Origin: Clostridiales bacterium CCNA10
GTDB lineage: Bacteria; Bacillota; Clostridia; Oscillospirales; Oscillospiraceae
DNA length: 64,000 nt
Assembly (NCBI GenBank): GCA_003573975.1
Contig: AP018533.1
Location: 558,001 to 622,000 of the forward strand
Direction: 5' to 3'
Part shown: positions 8,252-15,943 of the stretch, in pieces
How the letters are laid out: the number at the start of each line of letters is the position of its first letter
Position numbering within the stretch: position 1 is the first letter of the stretch
Notes under the pieces: generated by a model
What the model was told of the DNA's origin: nothing
What the model saw: the letters and a program-made list of their open reading frames with translations, nothing else
Databases searched by the model: none
Program-made: the position numbers and the translations under genes

Positions 8252-8750
8252 CGGCGCCCGCCGGATCACCCAGATGGCCCTGCTCACCGCCATCGCCCTG
8301 ACCATTTTCATGGCGGAGGCGCAGATCCCGGTCCCCATCCCCATCCCGGGGATCAAGCTGGGGCTGGCCAACATCGTCACGGTGTACGCCGTTTTTGCCC
8401 TGGGGCCGGGGGACGCCCTGCTGATCCTGGTGGCCCGTGTGTTTCTGGGGGCGGTGTTCTCCGGACAGATGATGACTCTGTTTTACAGCCTGGGGGGCGG
8501 GCTGCTGTGCTGGCTGGTCCTCCTGCTGCTGTCCCGGCTGCTGACCTGGAAGCAGATCTGGCTGTGCAGCCCCATCTCTGCGGTATTCCACAACCTGGGG
8601 CAGCTGCTGGTGGCCGCCGCCCTGCTGGGCAGCTGGACGGTGCTGGCCTATCTGCCCTATCTGGTGGTGGCCGGAGCGGCCAGCGGCCTGTTCACCGGCC
8701 TGTGTGCCCAGCTGCTGGCGGGGCGGCTGAAGGGGCTGGGCCGCAGGTAG
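8220..8750 (+). CDS. Gx transporter family / heptaprenyl diphosphate synthase component I-like membrane protein
   Basis: This 176-residue protein has about five hydrophobic helices. The segment with PIPGIKLGLANIV near residues 40-52 followed by ALGPGDALLIL and RVFLGAVFSG matches the Hpre_diP_synt_I (Gx transporter) family, which resembles ECF substrate-binding components. The start is uncertain: GTG at 8220 overlaps the previous gene, while TTG at 8229 has GGGAGG at better distance. No ECF energising module is nearby. The substrate is unknown. Confidence 0.75.
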   Translation: MRALRTQRPADGARRITQMALLTAIALTIFMAEAQIPVPIPIPGIKLGLANIVTVYAVFALGPGDALLILVARVFLGAVFSGQMMTLFYSLGGGLLCWLVLLLLSRLLTWKQIWLCSPISAVFHNLGQLLVAAALLGSWTVLAYLPYLVVAGAASGLFTGLCAQLLAGRLKGLGRR

Positions 8751-8775
8751 CACACCAGTCTGACCTGCCGGGAAT

Positions 8776-8820
8776 GAAAAAGGAACGGACCTCTCTGCGG
8801 CGCAGAGAGATCCGTTTTCC
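8776..8820. terminator. bidirectional terminator between convergent genes
   Basis: CGGA-CTCTCTGC pairs with GCAGAGAG-TCCG (8786-8798 with 8802-8814) around one mismatch. It is flanked by AAAAAGG on one side and TTTTCC on the other, so it can serve both strands. Confidence 0.75.
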
Positions 8821-8823
8821 GTC

Positions 8824-9696
8824 TTATTCCAGATTGTCGTCGTCCAGATGGTGGAAGTCCTTGTTATGGCCGAACACATGGGTGAGGGGATAGACCTTGA
8901 TGAAGCAGTCATAGCCTCCGTCCCGGATGAACTCCCGGAGACGGACGTACTCCCGGGAGGTGCAGACGCAGTCCAACTGGGTCTTGGGCTGTCCGGAGTA
9001 GCTACCTGTCACCTGATCGATGGTGGCGCTCTTGTGGATATCCTGAATGATGAAGCGCTCGATCTTCTGGGGCTGGTCGCAGATGATCTCCACCTCATAG
9101 AGCTTGGGCCCCAGGTTAAAGATCACATGGTTCATGCAGCTGACATAGAGCAGCTGCCCCACAAAGGCGTAGGCCACCGCATCCAAGGAGAAAGCCGACA
9201 GCATGAGGAGCATGATGCCCCCGTCCAGAGCCAGCAGGAGGTATTTCAGCGGCACGGTCCGAAACAGGCGCTGTTTCAGCAGCTTGGCCAGGGTGTCTGT
9301 CCCGCCATAGGAATAGCCCAGACGGTAGGTGAGGCCGGAGCCCAGACCATAGATCGCACCGAAGAGCATGACCGCGATGAGCTTTTCCTGCAGGATGATC
9401 TCCACCTGGATGTGATTCAGCCCCCAGAGCACCACCGGGTAGAGCAGGGAGAGTACCAGAATGTTGGAGACCTCCCGCCAGCCCAGGGCCAGGGCGGTAC
9501 ACAGCAGGATCGCCAGGGCCAGACCATAGTAGATCAGCGCATAGTTGACGCCGGTGAATTGGGCGGCGGCCATGGACAGTCCGGTGATCCCGGTGACCAC
9601 AAAACCATTGGGAAGGGCCACCCAGTTGACTGCGATGCTGCACAATACACAGCTGAGGACCATATTGGTCAACGCCTTGCCCGGATGCTTTCTCAT
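8824..9696 (-). CDS. YitT family membrane protein (DUF161 + DUF2179)
   Basis: The 290-residue protein has about five to six transmembrane helices in residues 8-190. Family markers are VALPNGFVVTGITGLS near residue 27 and GLGSGLTYRLGYSYGGTDTL near 119. A soluble DUF2179 domain covers residues 200-285 and ends GYDCFIKVYPLTHVFGHN. YitT proteins are widespread in Firmicutes and of unknown function. The start ATG at 9694-9696 has GAGGTG six bases upstream. It is convergent with the apbE group and preceded on the same strand by the PTS-like gene. Confidence 0.88.
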   Translation of the reverse strand: MRKHPGKALTNMVLSCVLCSIAVNWVALPNGFVVTGITGLSMAAAQFTGVNYALIYYGLALAILLCTALALGWREVSNILVLSLLYPVVLWGLNHIQVEIILQEKLIAVMLFGAIYGLGSGLTYRLGYSYGGTDTLAKLLKQRLFRTVPLKYLLLALDGGIMLLMLSAFSLDAVAYAFVGQLLYVSCMNHVIFNLGPKLYEVEIICDQPQKIERFIIQDIHKSATIDQVTGSYSGQPKTQLDCVCTSREYVRLREFIRDGGYDCFIKVYPLTHVFGHNKDFHHLDDDNLE

Positions 9697-9838
9697 ACGT
9701 ACACCTCACGGGCGGCGGGGGCAGCCTGCCCTCCGATCCAGCCCAGCGCTTTTGACGGCTCTGTCTTATACTGGAGAGCGTACCTTATTTTTCTGAAAAA
9801 AGCAATACAGGAGCGGGAAAATTGTGTACTTTACCGAA

Positions 9839-10915
9839 TCACTGGGGGAGGGTCAGATCACCCTCACGGATCCAGCCGATCTTCCGCAGGATCTGGCAGA
9901 ATGCCCAGGACAGGACGGCGGGCAGAACAAAGCAGATCAGGATCATGCCCAGCCAGTCGAAACTGGTGGGGACGATGGCGGCCGCCCCTCTGGCAAGGGC
10001 CTCCTCACTGGGGGCGAGCCATCCGGTCCACACGCCGATTTGTCCGCACAGGCCGCAGGTGCCCATACCGGAGTTGATGGGGGCGCCGTTCATCTCCAGT
10101 CCGAACACGCAGGTGGCGATGGGGCCGGTGATGGCGGAGGCCAGCGTGGGAGGGATCCAGATCCGGGGATTTTTCACAATGTTGGGCATCTGAAGCATGG
10201 AGGTGCCCAGGCCCTGGGAGACCAGACCGCCCCAGCGGTTCTCCTTGAAGGACATGACGGCGAAGCCCACCATCTGGGCACAGCAGCCGGCCACAGCAGC
10301 GCCGCCCGCCAGTCCGGTCAGGCCCAGCACAGAACAGATGGCGGCAGAGGAGATGGGGAGGGTAAGGGCGATGCCCACCAGGACGGATACGGCAATCCCC
10401 ATCCAGAAGGGCTGGAGCTTGGTGGCGTTGTCAATGACCAGGCCAAAGGCGCTGGCGACGGTGCCGATGGGGGGAGCGATGAGCTTGGCCAGGGCCACAC
10501 CGATCAAAATGGTGACGCCAGGGGTGACCAGAATATCCACCTTGGTCTCCTTGCTCACCATTTTGCCGCACTCCGCGGCGATGATGGCGATGATCAGAAC
10601 GGCCAGCGGGCCGCCCGCTCCGCCCTCAGCGTTGGCTGCCCAGCCCACGGCGGCGAGAGAGAAGAGGACCATGGGATCAGCCTTTAGTGCATAGCCGATG
10701 GCCACTGACATGGCCGGACCGGAGACAGACATGGCATAGGCGCCGATGTCGATGAGATACTGGATGGACAGCTGCTGCCCCAGAGTCTTGATGATGGTGC
10801 CGATGAGCAGAGAGCAGAACAGGCCCTGGGCCATAGCACCAAGGGCGTCAATCCCATAGCGCTTGGCTGAGATCTCAATATTTTTCCGTTTCAGGAATGC
10901 CTTGAATCCTTCCAT
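9839..10915 (-). CDS. PTS EIIC-like (PTS_EIIC_2) membrane transporter
   Basis: The product is about 358 residues with some nine or ten hydrophobic segments and belongs to the PTS_EIIC_2 family (conserved GPAMSVAIGYAL, PPIGTVASAFG and MGTCGLCGQIGVWTGW). No EIIA or EIIB gene is nearby, as is usual for this family, so it may not be a phosphotransferase permease. The ATG at 10915 with AGGTG six bases upstream is preferred over the GTG at 10924. A near-ideal promoter and a perfect palindrome lie directly upstream, and the niaR repressor gene is the next gene upstream. The substrate could be niacin-related (inference). Confidence 0.85.
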   Translation of the reverse strand: MEGFKAFLKRKNIEISAKRYGIDALGAMAQGLFCSLLIGTIIKTLGQQLSIQYLIDIGAYAMSVSGPAMSVAIGYALKADPMVLFSLAAVGWAANAEGGAGGPLAVLIIAIIAAECGKMVSKETKVDILVTPGVTILIGVALAKLIAPPIGTVASAFGLVIDNATKLQPFWMGIAVSVLVGIALTLPISSAAICSVLGLTGLAGGAAVAGCCAQMVGFAVMSFKENRWGGLVSQGLGTSMLQMPNIVKNPRIWIPPTLASAITGPIATCVFGLEMNGAPINSGMGTCGLCGQIGVWTGWLAPSEEALARGAAAIVPTSFDWLGMILICFVLPAVLSWAFCQILRKIGWIREGDLTLPQ

Positions 10916-10940
10916 TGGATACACCTGCTTCGTAAAAATG

Positions 10941-10968
10941 GTATACAGGTGTCAAGACACCTGTATAC
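10941..10968. promoter_or_regulatory. perfect 13-2-13 palindromic operator GTATACAGGTGTC-AA-GACACCTGTATAC
   Basis: Both 13-bp arms match exactly. The palindrome begins 3 bp after the -10 element of the EIIC-like gene promoter and covers the expected +1, so a bound protein would block initiation. The neighbouring niaR gene encodes a repressor that binds palindromes of this general size; assignment to NiaR is inference. Confidence 0.8.
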
Positions 10969-10971
10969 CGC

Positions 10972-11000
10972 ATCATACACGAATCGGGCCTGATTGTCAA
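10972..11000 (-). promoter_or_regulatory. sigma-A promoter TTGACA-17-TATGAT of the EIIC-like gene
   Basis: On the minus strand a perfect -35 TTGACA (10995-11000) and a TATGAT -10 (10972-10977) are 17 bp apart, immediately before the palindrome. Confidence 0.85.
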
Positions 11001-11030
11001 CCCGCTTTTTCCGAATCTCTCACCTCTTTG

Positions 11031-11066
11031 AAAAAGCTCCCCTCCGCCGGTCAGGCAGAGGGGAGC
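11031..11066 (-). terminator. terminator of niaR
   Basis: GCTCCCCTCTGCC and its near-complement (one mismatch) form a hairpin followed on the minus strand by CTTTTTC. It separates niaR from the EIIC-like transcription unit. Confidence 0.8.
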
Positions 11067-11102
11067 GCTTCTGGTATAGAGCAAGATGCGAGTTCGTATG
11101 GA

Positions 11103-11615
11103 TCATGCCTCCAGCAGAACACCTAACTGTTCCAGGGCGGTCTGGACCCGCTGGAAGGCGGTCTCGTCTGGGCAGGAGATGGTGTGCAGGTGGATGCCCT
11201 CTGTGAGGTTGGACAGGGGGAGGGCGTCGGACTGGCGGCAGCGGTCCACAAACTGGATCACGTCATACCGGCTGGACAGCTGGAGTGGTCCGGTGAGCTG
11301 GCCGTAGATCGGGTGTTCTACAATGACGTCGATCACCGTACAGCCCTGGTCCACGATGGCGTTGAGCTCGTCCTCCATCTGGTCCGCCCGGTGACGGCAG
11401 GCGAGGGTGCGGACCAGTCCGCTGTGCTCCTCTGGGAGCATATAGCCCCGTGGAGTGGCGGCGATGGACAGACCTCCCGCCCGCAGCAAGGCTACGTCTC
11501 CCACAATGATCTGACGGCTGACAGAGAACTCCCGGGCCAGGGCGGCGGCGCTCACCGGGTGGTCGGTCCGCTCCAGGACAGATAAGATTGCGGCGCGGCG
11601 TGCGGCAGCGTCCAT
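11103..11615 (-). CDS. niaR: NiaR-type transcriptional repressor (HTH + 3H domain)
   Basis: The 170-residue protein has an N-terminal winged helix (residues 5-60, VSAAALAREFSVSRQIIVGD) and a C-terminal 3H domain. Its metal-ligand motifs are visible: VEHPIYGQLTG near residue 96 and GIHLHTISC near 143. NiaR (YrxA) represses NAD synthesis or niacin-uptake genes when niacin is plentiful. The start ATG at 11613-11615 has AAGGAGGG upstream; the longer open frame to 11711 lacks a site. The best operator candidate is the palindrome ahead of the next gene. Confidence 0.88.
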   Translation of the reverse strand: MDAAARRAAILSVLERTDHPVSAAALAREFSVSRQIIVGDVALLRAGGLSIAATPRGYMLPEEHSGLVRTLACRHRADQMEDELNAIVDQGCTVIDVIVEHPIYGQLTGPLQLSSRYDVIQFVDRCRQSDALPLSNLTEGIHLHTISCPDETAFQRVQTALEQLGVLLEA

Positions 11616-11843
11616 AGGTGATCCCTCCTTGCCCCTGGGCGGGCCTGGCACTGGGCGCAGTCCTCCCGGGACGTTTTTGTTCAGTGTATCATAAACCGGA
11701 CCCGGGGGCAAGCGGGAGTTGCGGAACGGCGCGCCTTGAGAGATCGTTCAAAGATCCAGGCTATGCTGTGGAAGCCGCTGGCCTGATGTTTTCGGGAGCC
11801 ATGCCGTGGATGGGACGAACATATAGGTTCCCGCAGGAATGGG

Positions 11844-12362
11844 TCACGCCTGTTCAGTCTCCTGACCCAGCAGCTGCCGGTAGATGGCGGCCATGTGGCC
11901 GCTGAAGCAGACGAAGGTGATCTCCGGTCCATCTGGGTGTTCCATGAGAAAGCGGCGGCACTCGGCCACAGCGATGGCGGCGGCCTCCTGGGGCGGATAG
12001 TGGTAGACCCCTGTGCTGATGGCAGGGAAGGCAACCGTGCGGCAGTTCAGTTCCAGGGCCCGGGTCAGGGAGGTGCGGTAGCAGGAGGCAAGCAGGTCCG
12101 GCTCCCCCCTTCCACCCCCGTGCCACACGGGGCCCACCGTATGGATGACGTATTTGGCTGGAAGGCGGTAGCCCTTCGTCGCCTTGGCCTGGCCGGTGGG
12201 ACAGCCGTGGAGGGTGCGGCACTCGGCCAGCAGTTCCGGGCCGGCCGCCCGGTGGATGGCCCCGTCCACCCCGCCGCCCCCCAGCAGGGATGTGTTGGCG
12301 GCGTTGACGATGGCGTCAACCTCCAACGCGGTGATGTCTCCGGTGACAAGGTGCAGCTTCAT
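11844..12362 (-). CDS. macrodomain protein (O-acetyl-ADP-ribose deacetylase type)
   Basis: The 172-residue protein is a single macrodomain. It shows [20 protein letters not shown] at residues 6-25, then [16 protein letters not shown], and later [12 protein letters not shown], the loops that bind ADP-ribose. YmdB-like members remove acetyl or ADP-ribosyl groups. The start ATG at 12360-12362 has TTGGAGG upstream. It follows an AT-rich patch and precedes niaR; a functional link to NAD metabolism is possible but unproven. Confidence 0.9.
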   Translation of the reverse strand: MKLHLVTGDITALEVDAIVNAANTSLLGGGGVDGAIHRAAGPELLAECRTLHGCPTGQAKATKGYRLPAKYVIHTVGPVWHGGGRGEPDLLASCYRTSLTRALELNCRTVAFPAISTGVYHYPPQEAAAIAVAECRRFLMEHPDGPEITFVCFSGHMAAIYRQLLGQETEQA

Positions 12363-12849
12363 GGGAAACAGACCTCCAATCTCAAAAATGGACGGCGCAG
12401 AGGCCGCCGCTGTGTATTCTAATTATACAGGGCGTTGGGCGGGAAGGAAACGGTGCCTTCTTTCATGATAAAAAATCATTCTTGGATCGACTTTTTCTCC
12501 TCGCCGCACAGAGATTTATCTCTTTCTCATATCATTGATACCGTCCATGAGTACATCTTGCAAAAGAGTGATATAATCTGCATATTGGTCTCTGTTTTCT
12601 GTATTATTTATAAACAAAAGTAATAATTCGTTTCATTTCTTTTAAGATTGCCATTCCAACCATCCCTGCAAACATCCAATTCCCAATATAACGATGAAAA
12701 TAATAGCAATAACTCCAAGCACTTTAAGTGCTAAAGTATCTCCGTATGTAATTGGTAAAGTGACTTTTCCAATTTGAACTTTCTTTCTTAATTTTTCTTG
12801 CTCCTTTAAGCTTTTGCGAAAGTTTTTATTAGCCCATTCTTAAAATCCT
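12363..12849. other. AT-rich intergenic stretch with decayed coding remnant
   Basis: The sequence becomes clearly AT-rich from about 12460. On the minus strand the frame 12642-12839 is open for 65 codons and encodes a basic head and one hydrophobic helix (ALKVLGVIAIIFIVILGIG), but it has no start codon. It lies in the shifted frame of the gene at 12850-13143 and looks like the remains of a small membrane protein gene. A TATAAT-like box at 12422-12427 (minus) may serve the macrodomain gene. Nothing else is recognised. Confidence 0.4.
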
Positions 12850-13143
12850 TTAGACTTTTAGCGTAAAAAAACAAGAACTATCCCTAAAACAATATGGATG
12901 GCAGCCAAAATTGGCATCCACCCCCCAATTACTTAACGGATTTTTACAGATGATTGGAATGAACGAAAGTAATATCCATCCTATACCACATCCTGACAAA
13001 ATAATTCCACCAATACTATATGCACCAACTCCGTCTTTTTGTGCTCTAACAATATCGGCTGCAGCCTTACTTACATTGCCAGATATTTCTTGACAAAACA
13101 AATCTGACAATCTATTCATTAATTTATCCACTCTTTCTGACAA
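12850..13143 (-). CDS. small membrane protein, probably frameshifted at a G6 run
   Basis: A TTG start at 13141-13143 follows AGAGGATAATA. The 97-residue reading has an amphipathic N-terminus, then GAYSIGGIILSGCGIGWILL as a membrane helix near residues 41-60. After NWG the frame becomes implausible, Cys-rich and non-hydrophobic. Dropping one base of the six-G run (plus-strand C6 at 12921-12926) instead gives a second helix, WMPILAAIHIVLGIVLVFLR, ending at 12858. The intact protein therefore probably had two helices. Function is unknown and base composition is unlike the core genes. Confidence 0.4.
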   Translation of the reverse strand: MSERVDKLMNRLSDLFCQEISGNVSKAAADIVRAQKDGVGAYSIGGIILSGCGIGWILLSFIPIICKNPLSNWGVDANFGCHPYCFRDSSCFFTLKV

Positions 13144-13252
13144 TATTATCCTCTAAAAATTCTAATTTTCCAGTTCTGCAATCTGGGATTTATTTTGGTT
13201 CAACATTCTGTTTTGATGAGACTTTACTTCTTTTTTTATCCAATACTTGCTT

Positions 13253-13492
13253 TCAAACACCATCTATCACAGTGGTGATCCCTTCTACTCTCCAAAATTG
13301 ACAATTTCCAATATCTATTCTTGCAAGATTTTTGTCGTGATCCATTTGTCTGGCGCCATATACTATATATTTTTTCCCTCTATAAGCTGTGCCCATTTGG
13401 TCCGTATCATAAATCATAAAATGTGTATTTTTCTTCCATTTATTAGATACGACTGTACCTATTTTTAATTGAAGAAATTCATTTTCAGTCAT
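13253..13492 (-). CDS. hypothetical 79-residue protein in AT-rich patch
   Basis: The ATG at 13490-13492 opens a 79-codon frame. The product (MTENEFLQLKIGTVVSNKWK at the start, with an IGTVV..KWKKNT..MIYDTDQMGTAYRGKKYIVYG pattern) looks like a small beta-rich domain. It has no recognised family, helix or motif. The ribosome site is weak. Codon use is AT-rich like the neighbouring small gene, so both may have come in by transfer. Confidence 0.45.
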   Translation of the reverse strand: MTENEFLQLKIGTVVSNKWKKNTHFMIYDTDQMGTAYRGKKYIVYGARQMDHDKNLARIDIGNCQFWRVEGITTVIDGV

Positions 13493-13624
13493 ACTATATT
13501 ACCGCCATCGTCCTAGACTTGCTGTTTTTGATTTTACCACAGATCCGAGGATGTGAAAATAGAGAGTTTCTCGGGCTGATTTCCCGCCTTATGGACATAC
13601 GGCACAGAATGCATCCATTCATAA

Positions 13625-13813
13625 CAAGCGGCGTGTAGTGGCCTTGATGGTTACCACCATAGCCGCTACAAGCGACAGCTTGAACATCACATGGAAAATC
13701 TGACAGGTGGCATACCTCCCATCAGATGCCTACCCTGTGCAGGTCCTTGTAAACTGTACGTTTCGGATATGAAAGAAAAGTCCATTCAATACCATAATGA
13801 TAAGTGGATTTGA
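13625..13813 (+). pseudogene. possible remnant open frame
   Basis: A 62-codon frame is open from after TAA (13622-13624) to TGA (13811-13813). It includes CLPCAGPCKLYVSDMKEKSI and has no good start or ribosome site at its 5' end. It could be the C-terminus of a lost gene from a mobile element, or chance. No family is recognised. Confidence 0.2.
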
Positions 13814-13837
13814 ATGAAGGGTCACTGTTTCAGAAAC

Positions 13838-13895
13838 GAAAAAAGGACCCGGAGAGTCCGGGTCCCGAAGCGCCGGACGTCCACCCGTCCGGCGC
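13838..13895 (-). terminator. tandem terminator hairpins after the QueT-family gene
   Basis: GCGCCGGACG/CGTCCGGCGC (13870-13895) and GGACCCGGA/TCCGGGTCC (13845-13865) are consecutive perfect hairpins. The second is followed on the minus strand by TTTTTTCG. Confidence 0.85.
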
Positions 13896-13914
13896 GGTAA
13901 GGGCTGAAGCTGAT

Positions 13915-14442
13915 TCAGGCGTGGGCGGCCAGCCGGTCCAGCCGGTCCGCCGGGATGAGGGTGCGGAAGAAAGAGATGCGGGGCAGGGCGCTGAGCAGCA
14001 GGCTGCCCAGAAGATAGCAGGCCAGCAGCTCGCCCAAGCCCACTGTAAAGGCATTGAAGGCATAGGCGGCCCAGAAACCAGGGCCGAAGCCCGTCTCAAA
14101 CCAGGCGATCTCCGCCCCCACGATGGCGGCGTTGCACAGCACAGGGGGCAGGGGAGCCAGCCAGCGGCTGGGCATCCGCTGGGTCAACAGGCAGGCCAGA
14201 AGGGTGGCGGCGGAGCCGCACACGATGTCCAGCGGATAGGGGGAAAACAGGTTGGCCACGATGCACCCCACGAACAGGCCCGGGGTAGCTGCCGGGAAGA
14301 GAAAGGGCAGAACGGTGAGGGCCTCGGACATGCGGATCTGGATGCCGGTGAAGGCGGGAATGGGCAGGACCAGGGTCAGGGTGGCGTACACCGCCGCCAG
14401 GAGGGCTGCCAGGGTCAGGTCTTGGACAGAGAATTTGCGCAT
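13915..14442 (-). CDS. queT: QueT-family transporter (ECF-type substrate-binding membrane protein)
   Basis: The 175-residue protein has about five transmembrane helices. It begins MRKFSVQDLTLAALLAAVYA and has the family segment GIQIRMSEALTVLPFLFP near residues 33-50, then PGLFVGCIVANLFSPYPLDI. QueT proteins are thought to take up queuosine precursors as ECF S-components; queuosine family members in Firmicutes often have preQ1 riboswitches. No ECF A/T module is nearby. The gene has its own promoter and a leader of about 113 nt. The start ATG at 14440-14442 has TGGAGG upstream. Confidence 0.85.
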   Translation of the reverse strand: MRKFSVQDLTLAALLAAVYATLTLVLPIPAFTGIQIRMSEALTVLPFLFPAATPGLFVGCIVANLFSPYPLDIVCGSAATLLACLLTQRMPSRWLAPLPPVLCNAAIVGAEIAWFETGFGPGFWAAYAFNAFTVGLGELLACYLLGSLLLSALPRISFFRTLIPADRLDRLAAHA

Positions 14443-14555
14443 AAAAAAACCTCCATTTTCTTGTTTAGAGAACGCCGGAGCAGATGCTCCGCCGAACGAA
14501 CGGGAGAAAGACCGGAGGGCCGCTCCCGCTTGGACGAGGTGTGGAGACTCGTCAG
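14443..14555 (-). promoter_or_regulatory. structured 5' leader of the QueT-family gene
   Basis: From the predicted +1 the leader can form CCGCT-GACGAG / CTCGTC-AGCGG, then GGGAG / CTCCC, then a GC-rich hairpin GCGGAGCA/TGCTCCGGC, and ends in an A-rich stretch with the TGGAGG site. The architecture suggests a cis-regulatory RNA. I cannot match it to a known preQ1 class by eye. Confidence 0.4.
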
Positions 14556-14560
14556 CGGCT

Positions 14561-14589
14561 ATCCTAACACAAGCTGAGGCATTTGTCCA
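14561..14589 (-). promoter_or_regulatory. promoter TGGACA-17-TAGGAT of the QueT-family gene
   Basis: The minus-strand -35 TGGACA (14584-14589) and -10 TAGGAT (14561-14566) are 17 bp apart, downstream of the ald terminator. Confidence 0.6.
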
Positions 14590-14598
14590 GCATAAAGA

Positions 14599-14645
14599 GA
14601 AAAAAGGAGAGGCCCGCTCGTCCTGAGCGGGCCTCTCCGATAAAA
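14599..14645 (-). terminator. terminator of ald
   Basis: A 14-bp perfect stem GGAGAGGCCCGCTC with a 5-base loop (14606-14638) is followed on the minus strand by CTTTTTTTCTC. Confidence 0.9.
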
Positions 14646-14664
14646 AAGGCGGTTTGGGGGAATA

Positions 14665-15777
14665 TCAGATCAGGGTCTTGGGATCAATGTACTCCAGGTT
14701 CAGCGCCTCGGCGACACCGGGGAAGGTGCAGTGGCCGTCGTAGCAGTTCAGGCCGGCCAGCAGACCGGCATCGGCGGCGCAGGCCTTCTCCACACCGTCA
14801 GCGGCCAGACGCAGGCCATAGGACAGAGTGGTGTTGACCAGAGCCTGAGTGGCGGTGCGGGCCACTGCGCCGGGCATATTGGCGACGCAGTAGTGTACGA
14901 TGCCGTCCACCATAAAGACGGGATCGGCGTGGGTGGTGGCGTGGGTGGTCTCAATGCAGCCGCCCTGGTCCACGGCTACGTCCACCAGAACGGCGCCAGG
15001 CTTCATCAGGCTCAGATCCTCACGGCGGACCAGCTTGGGTGCGGCGCGGCCGGGGAGGAGAACGGCGCCGATGACCAGGTCAGCGGTCTTGAGGCAGTTG
15101 CGGATGTTCTCGCGGGTGCTGTACAGGGTGGTGATCTGGCGGGGGAAGATGTCATCCAGATAGGCCAGACGGGCGGGGTTGACGTCCAGGATGGTCACGT
15201 TGGCCCCCATGCCCACAGCGATCTTGCAGGCGTTGGTGCCCACGTTGCCGCCGCCCAGGATGACCACGTTGGCGCGGGCCACGCCGGGGACGCCGGCCAG
15301 CAGCACGCCGCGGCCGCCGAAGGTCTTTTCCAGGTACTTGGCGCCCTCCTGCACGGACATACGGCCGGCGATCTCGCTCATGGGGGTCAGGCAGGGCAGA
15401 CCGCCGCTGCGGCCCACGATGGTCTCATAGGCGATGGCCTTCACGCCGGACTCCATCAAAGCCTTGGTCAGGGGGGCGTCAGCGGCCAGGTGCAGATAGG
15501 TGTAGAGGATCAGGTCCTTACGGAAGAAGCGGTACTCGCACTCGATGGGCTCCTTGACCTTCACGATCATGCCGGACTTGTTCCAGACGGCCTCTGCGGT
15601 ATCCTCCAGAGTGGCGCCGGCCTGCACATACTCCTCGTCGGGGAAGCCGGAACCCAGTCCCGCGCCCTTCTCCACCAGTACGGGGTGCCCAGCCTGAACA
15701 AAAGCGCTGACTGCGTCGGGGGTCAGTCCCACACGAAACTCATTGTTTTTGATTTCCTTTACTACGCCGATCGTCAT
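14665..15777 (-). CDS. ald: alanine dehydrogenase
   Basis: The enzyme interconverts L-alanine and pyruvate plus ammonia with NAD. Family motifs are clear: GVVKEIKNNEFRVGLTPDAV at the N-terminus, YTYLHLAAD near 93, the NAD fold VVILGGGNVGTNACKIAVGM near 168 and VDVAVDQGGCIETTHATTH near 266. The product is 370 residues (372 from the upstream ATG at 15783). ATG 15777 is preferred because GGAG lies seven bases upstream. Expression appears controlled by a strong promoter and a leader terminator about 100 bp before the gene. Confidence 0.95.
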   Translation of the reverse strand: MTIGVVKEIKNNEFRVGLTPDAVSAFVQAGHPVLVEKGAGLGSGFPDEEYVQAGATLEDTAEAVWNKSGMIVKVKEPIECEYRFFRKDLILYTYLHLAADAPLTKALMESGVKAIAYETIVGRSGGLPCLTPMSEIAGRMSVQEGAKYLEKTFGGRGVLLAGVPGVARANVVILGGGNVGTNACKIAVGMGANVTILDVNPARLAYLDDIFPRQITTLYSTRENIRNCLKTADLVIGAVLLPGRAAPKLVRREDLSLMKPGAVLVDVAVDQGGCIETTHATTHADPVFMVDGIVHYCVANMPGAVARTATQALVNTTLSYGLRLAADGVEKACAADAGLLAGLNCYDGHCTFPGVAEALNLEYIDPKTLI

Positions 15778-15877
15778 GTCCATTCTCCTTTTCGTATTTG
15801 ATATGTGCCTGACCTGGGTCCTGCGGCCTCCGGAGCGCCCGGTCTGACGGGCCCCGGAGGGGGGAAGGCTCCGAACA

Positions 15878-15940
15878 ACAAAAAAACCAGCAAAGACGGA
15901 GAATAGCCCGCAACACGGGATGTTGATTCGTCTTTGCTGG
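15878..15940 (-). terminator. leader terminator (attenuator) upstream of ald
   Basis: CCAGCAAAGACG (15887-15898) pairs perfectly with CGTCTTTGCTGG (15929-15940) and is followed on the minus strand by seven Ts. The loop holds two mutually exclusive small hairpins (CAACA/TGTTG or CCCG/CGGG). It lies between the ald promoter and the ald start, so transcription must read through it. Confidence 0.85.
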
Positions 15941-15943
15941 ATT

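Noticed and set aside
6606..8912. Long minus-strand frame opposite rqcP, apbE and neighbours
   Set aside because: It is low-complexity, Gln/Pro/Arg-rich and lies wholly antisense to well-supported genes; it is a GC-rich shadow frame.
14540..14560. CTGACGA resembling a hammerhead ribozyme core in the queT leader
   Set aside because: The required GAAA segment and closing stems are missing, and the bases are better explained by a simple GACGAG/CTCGTC hairpin.
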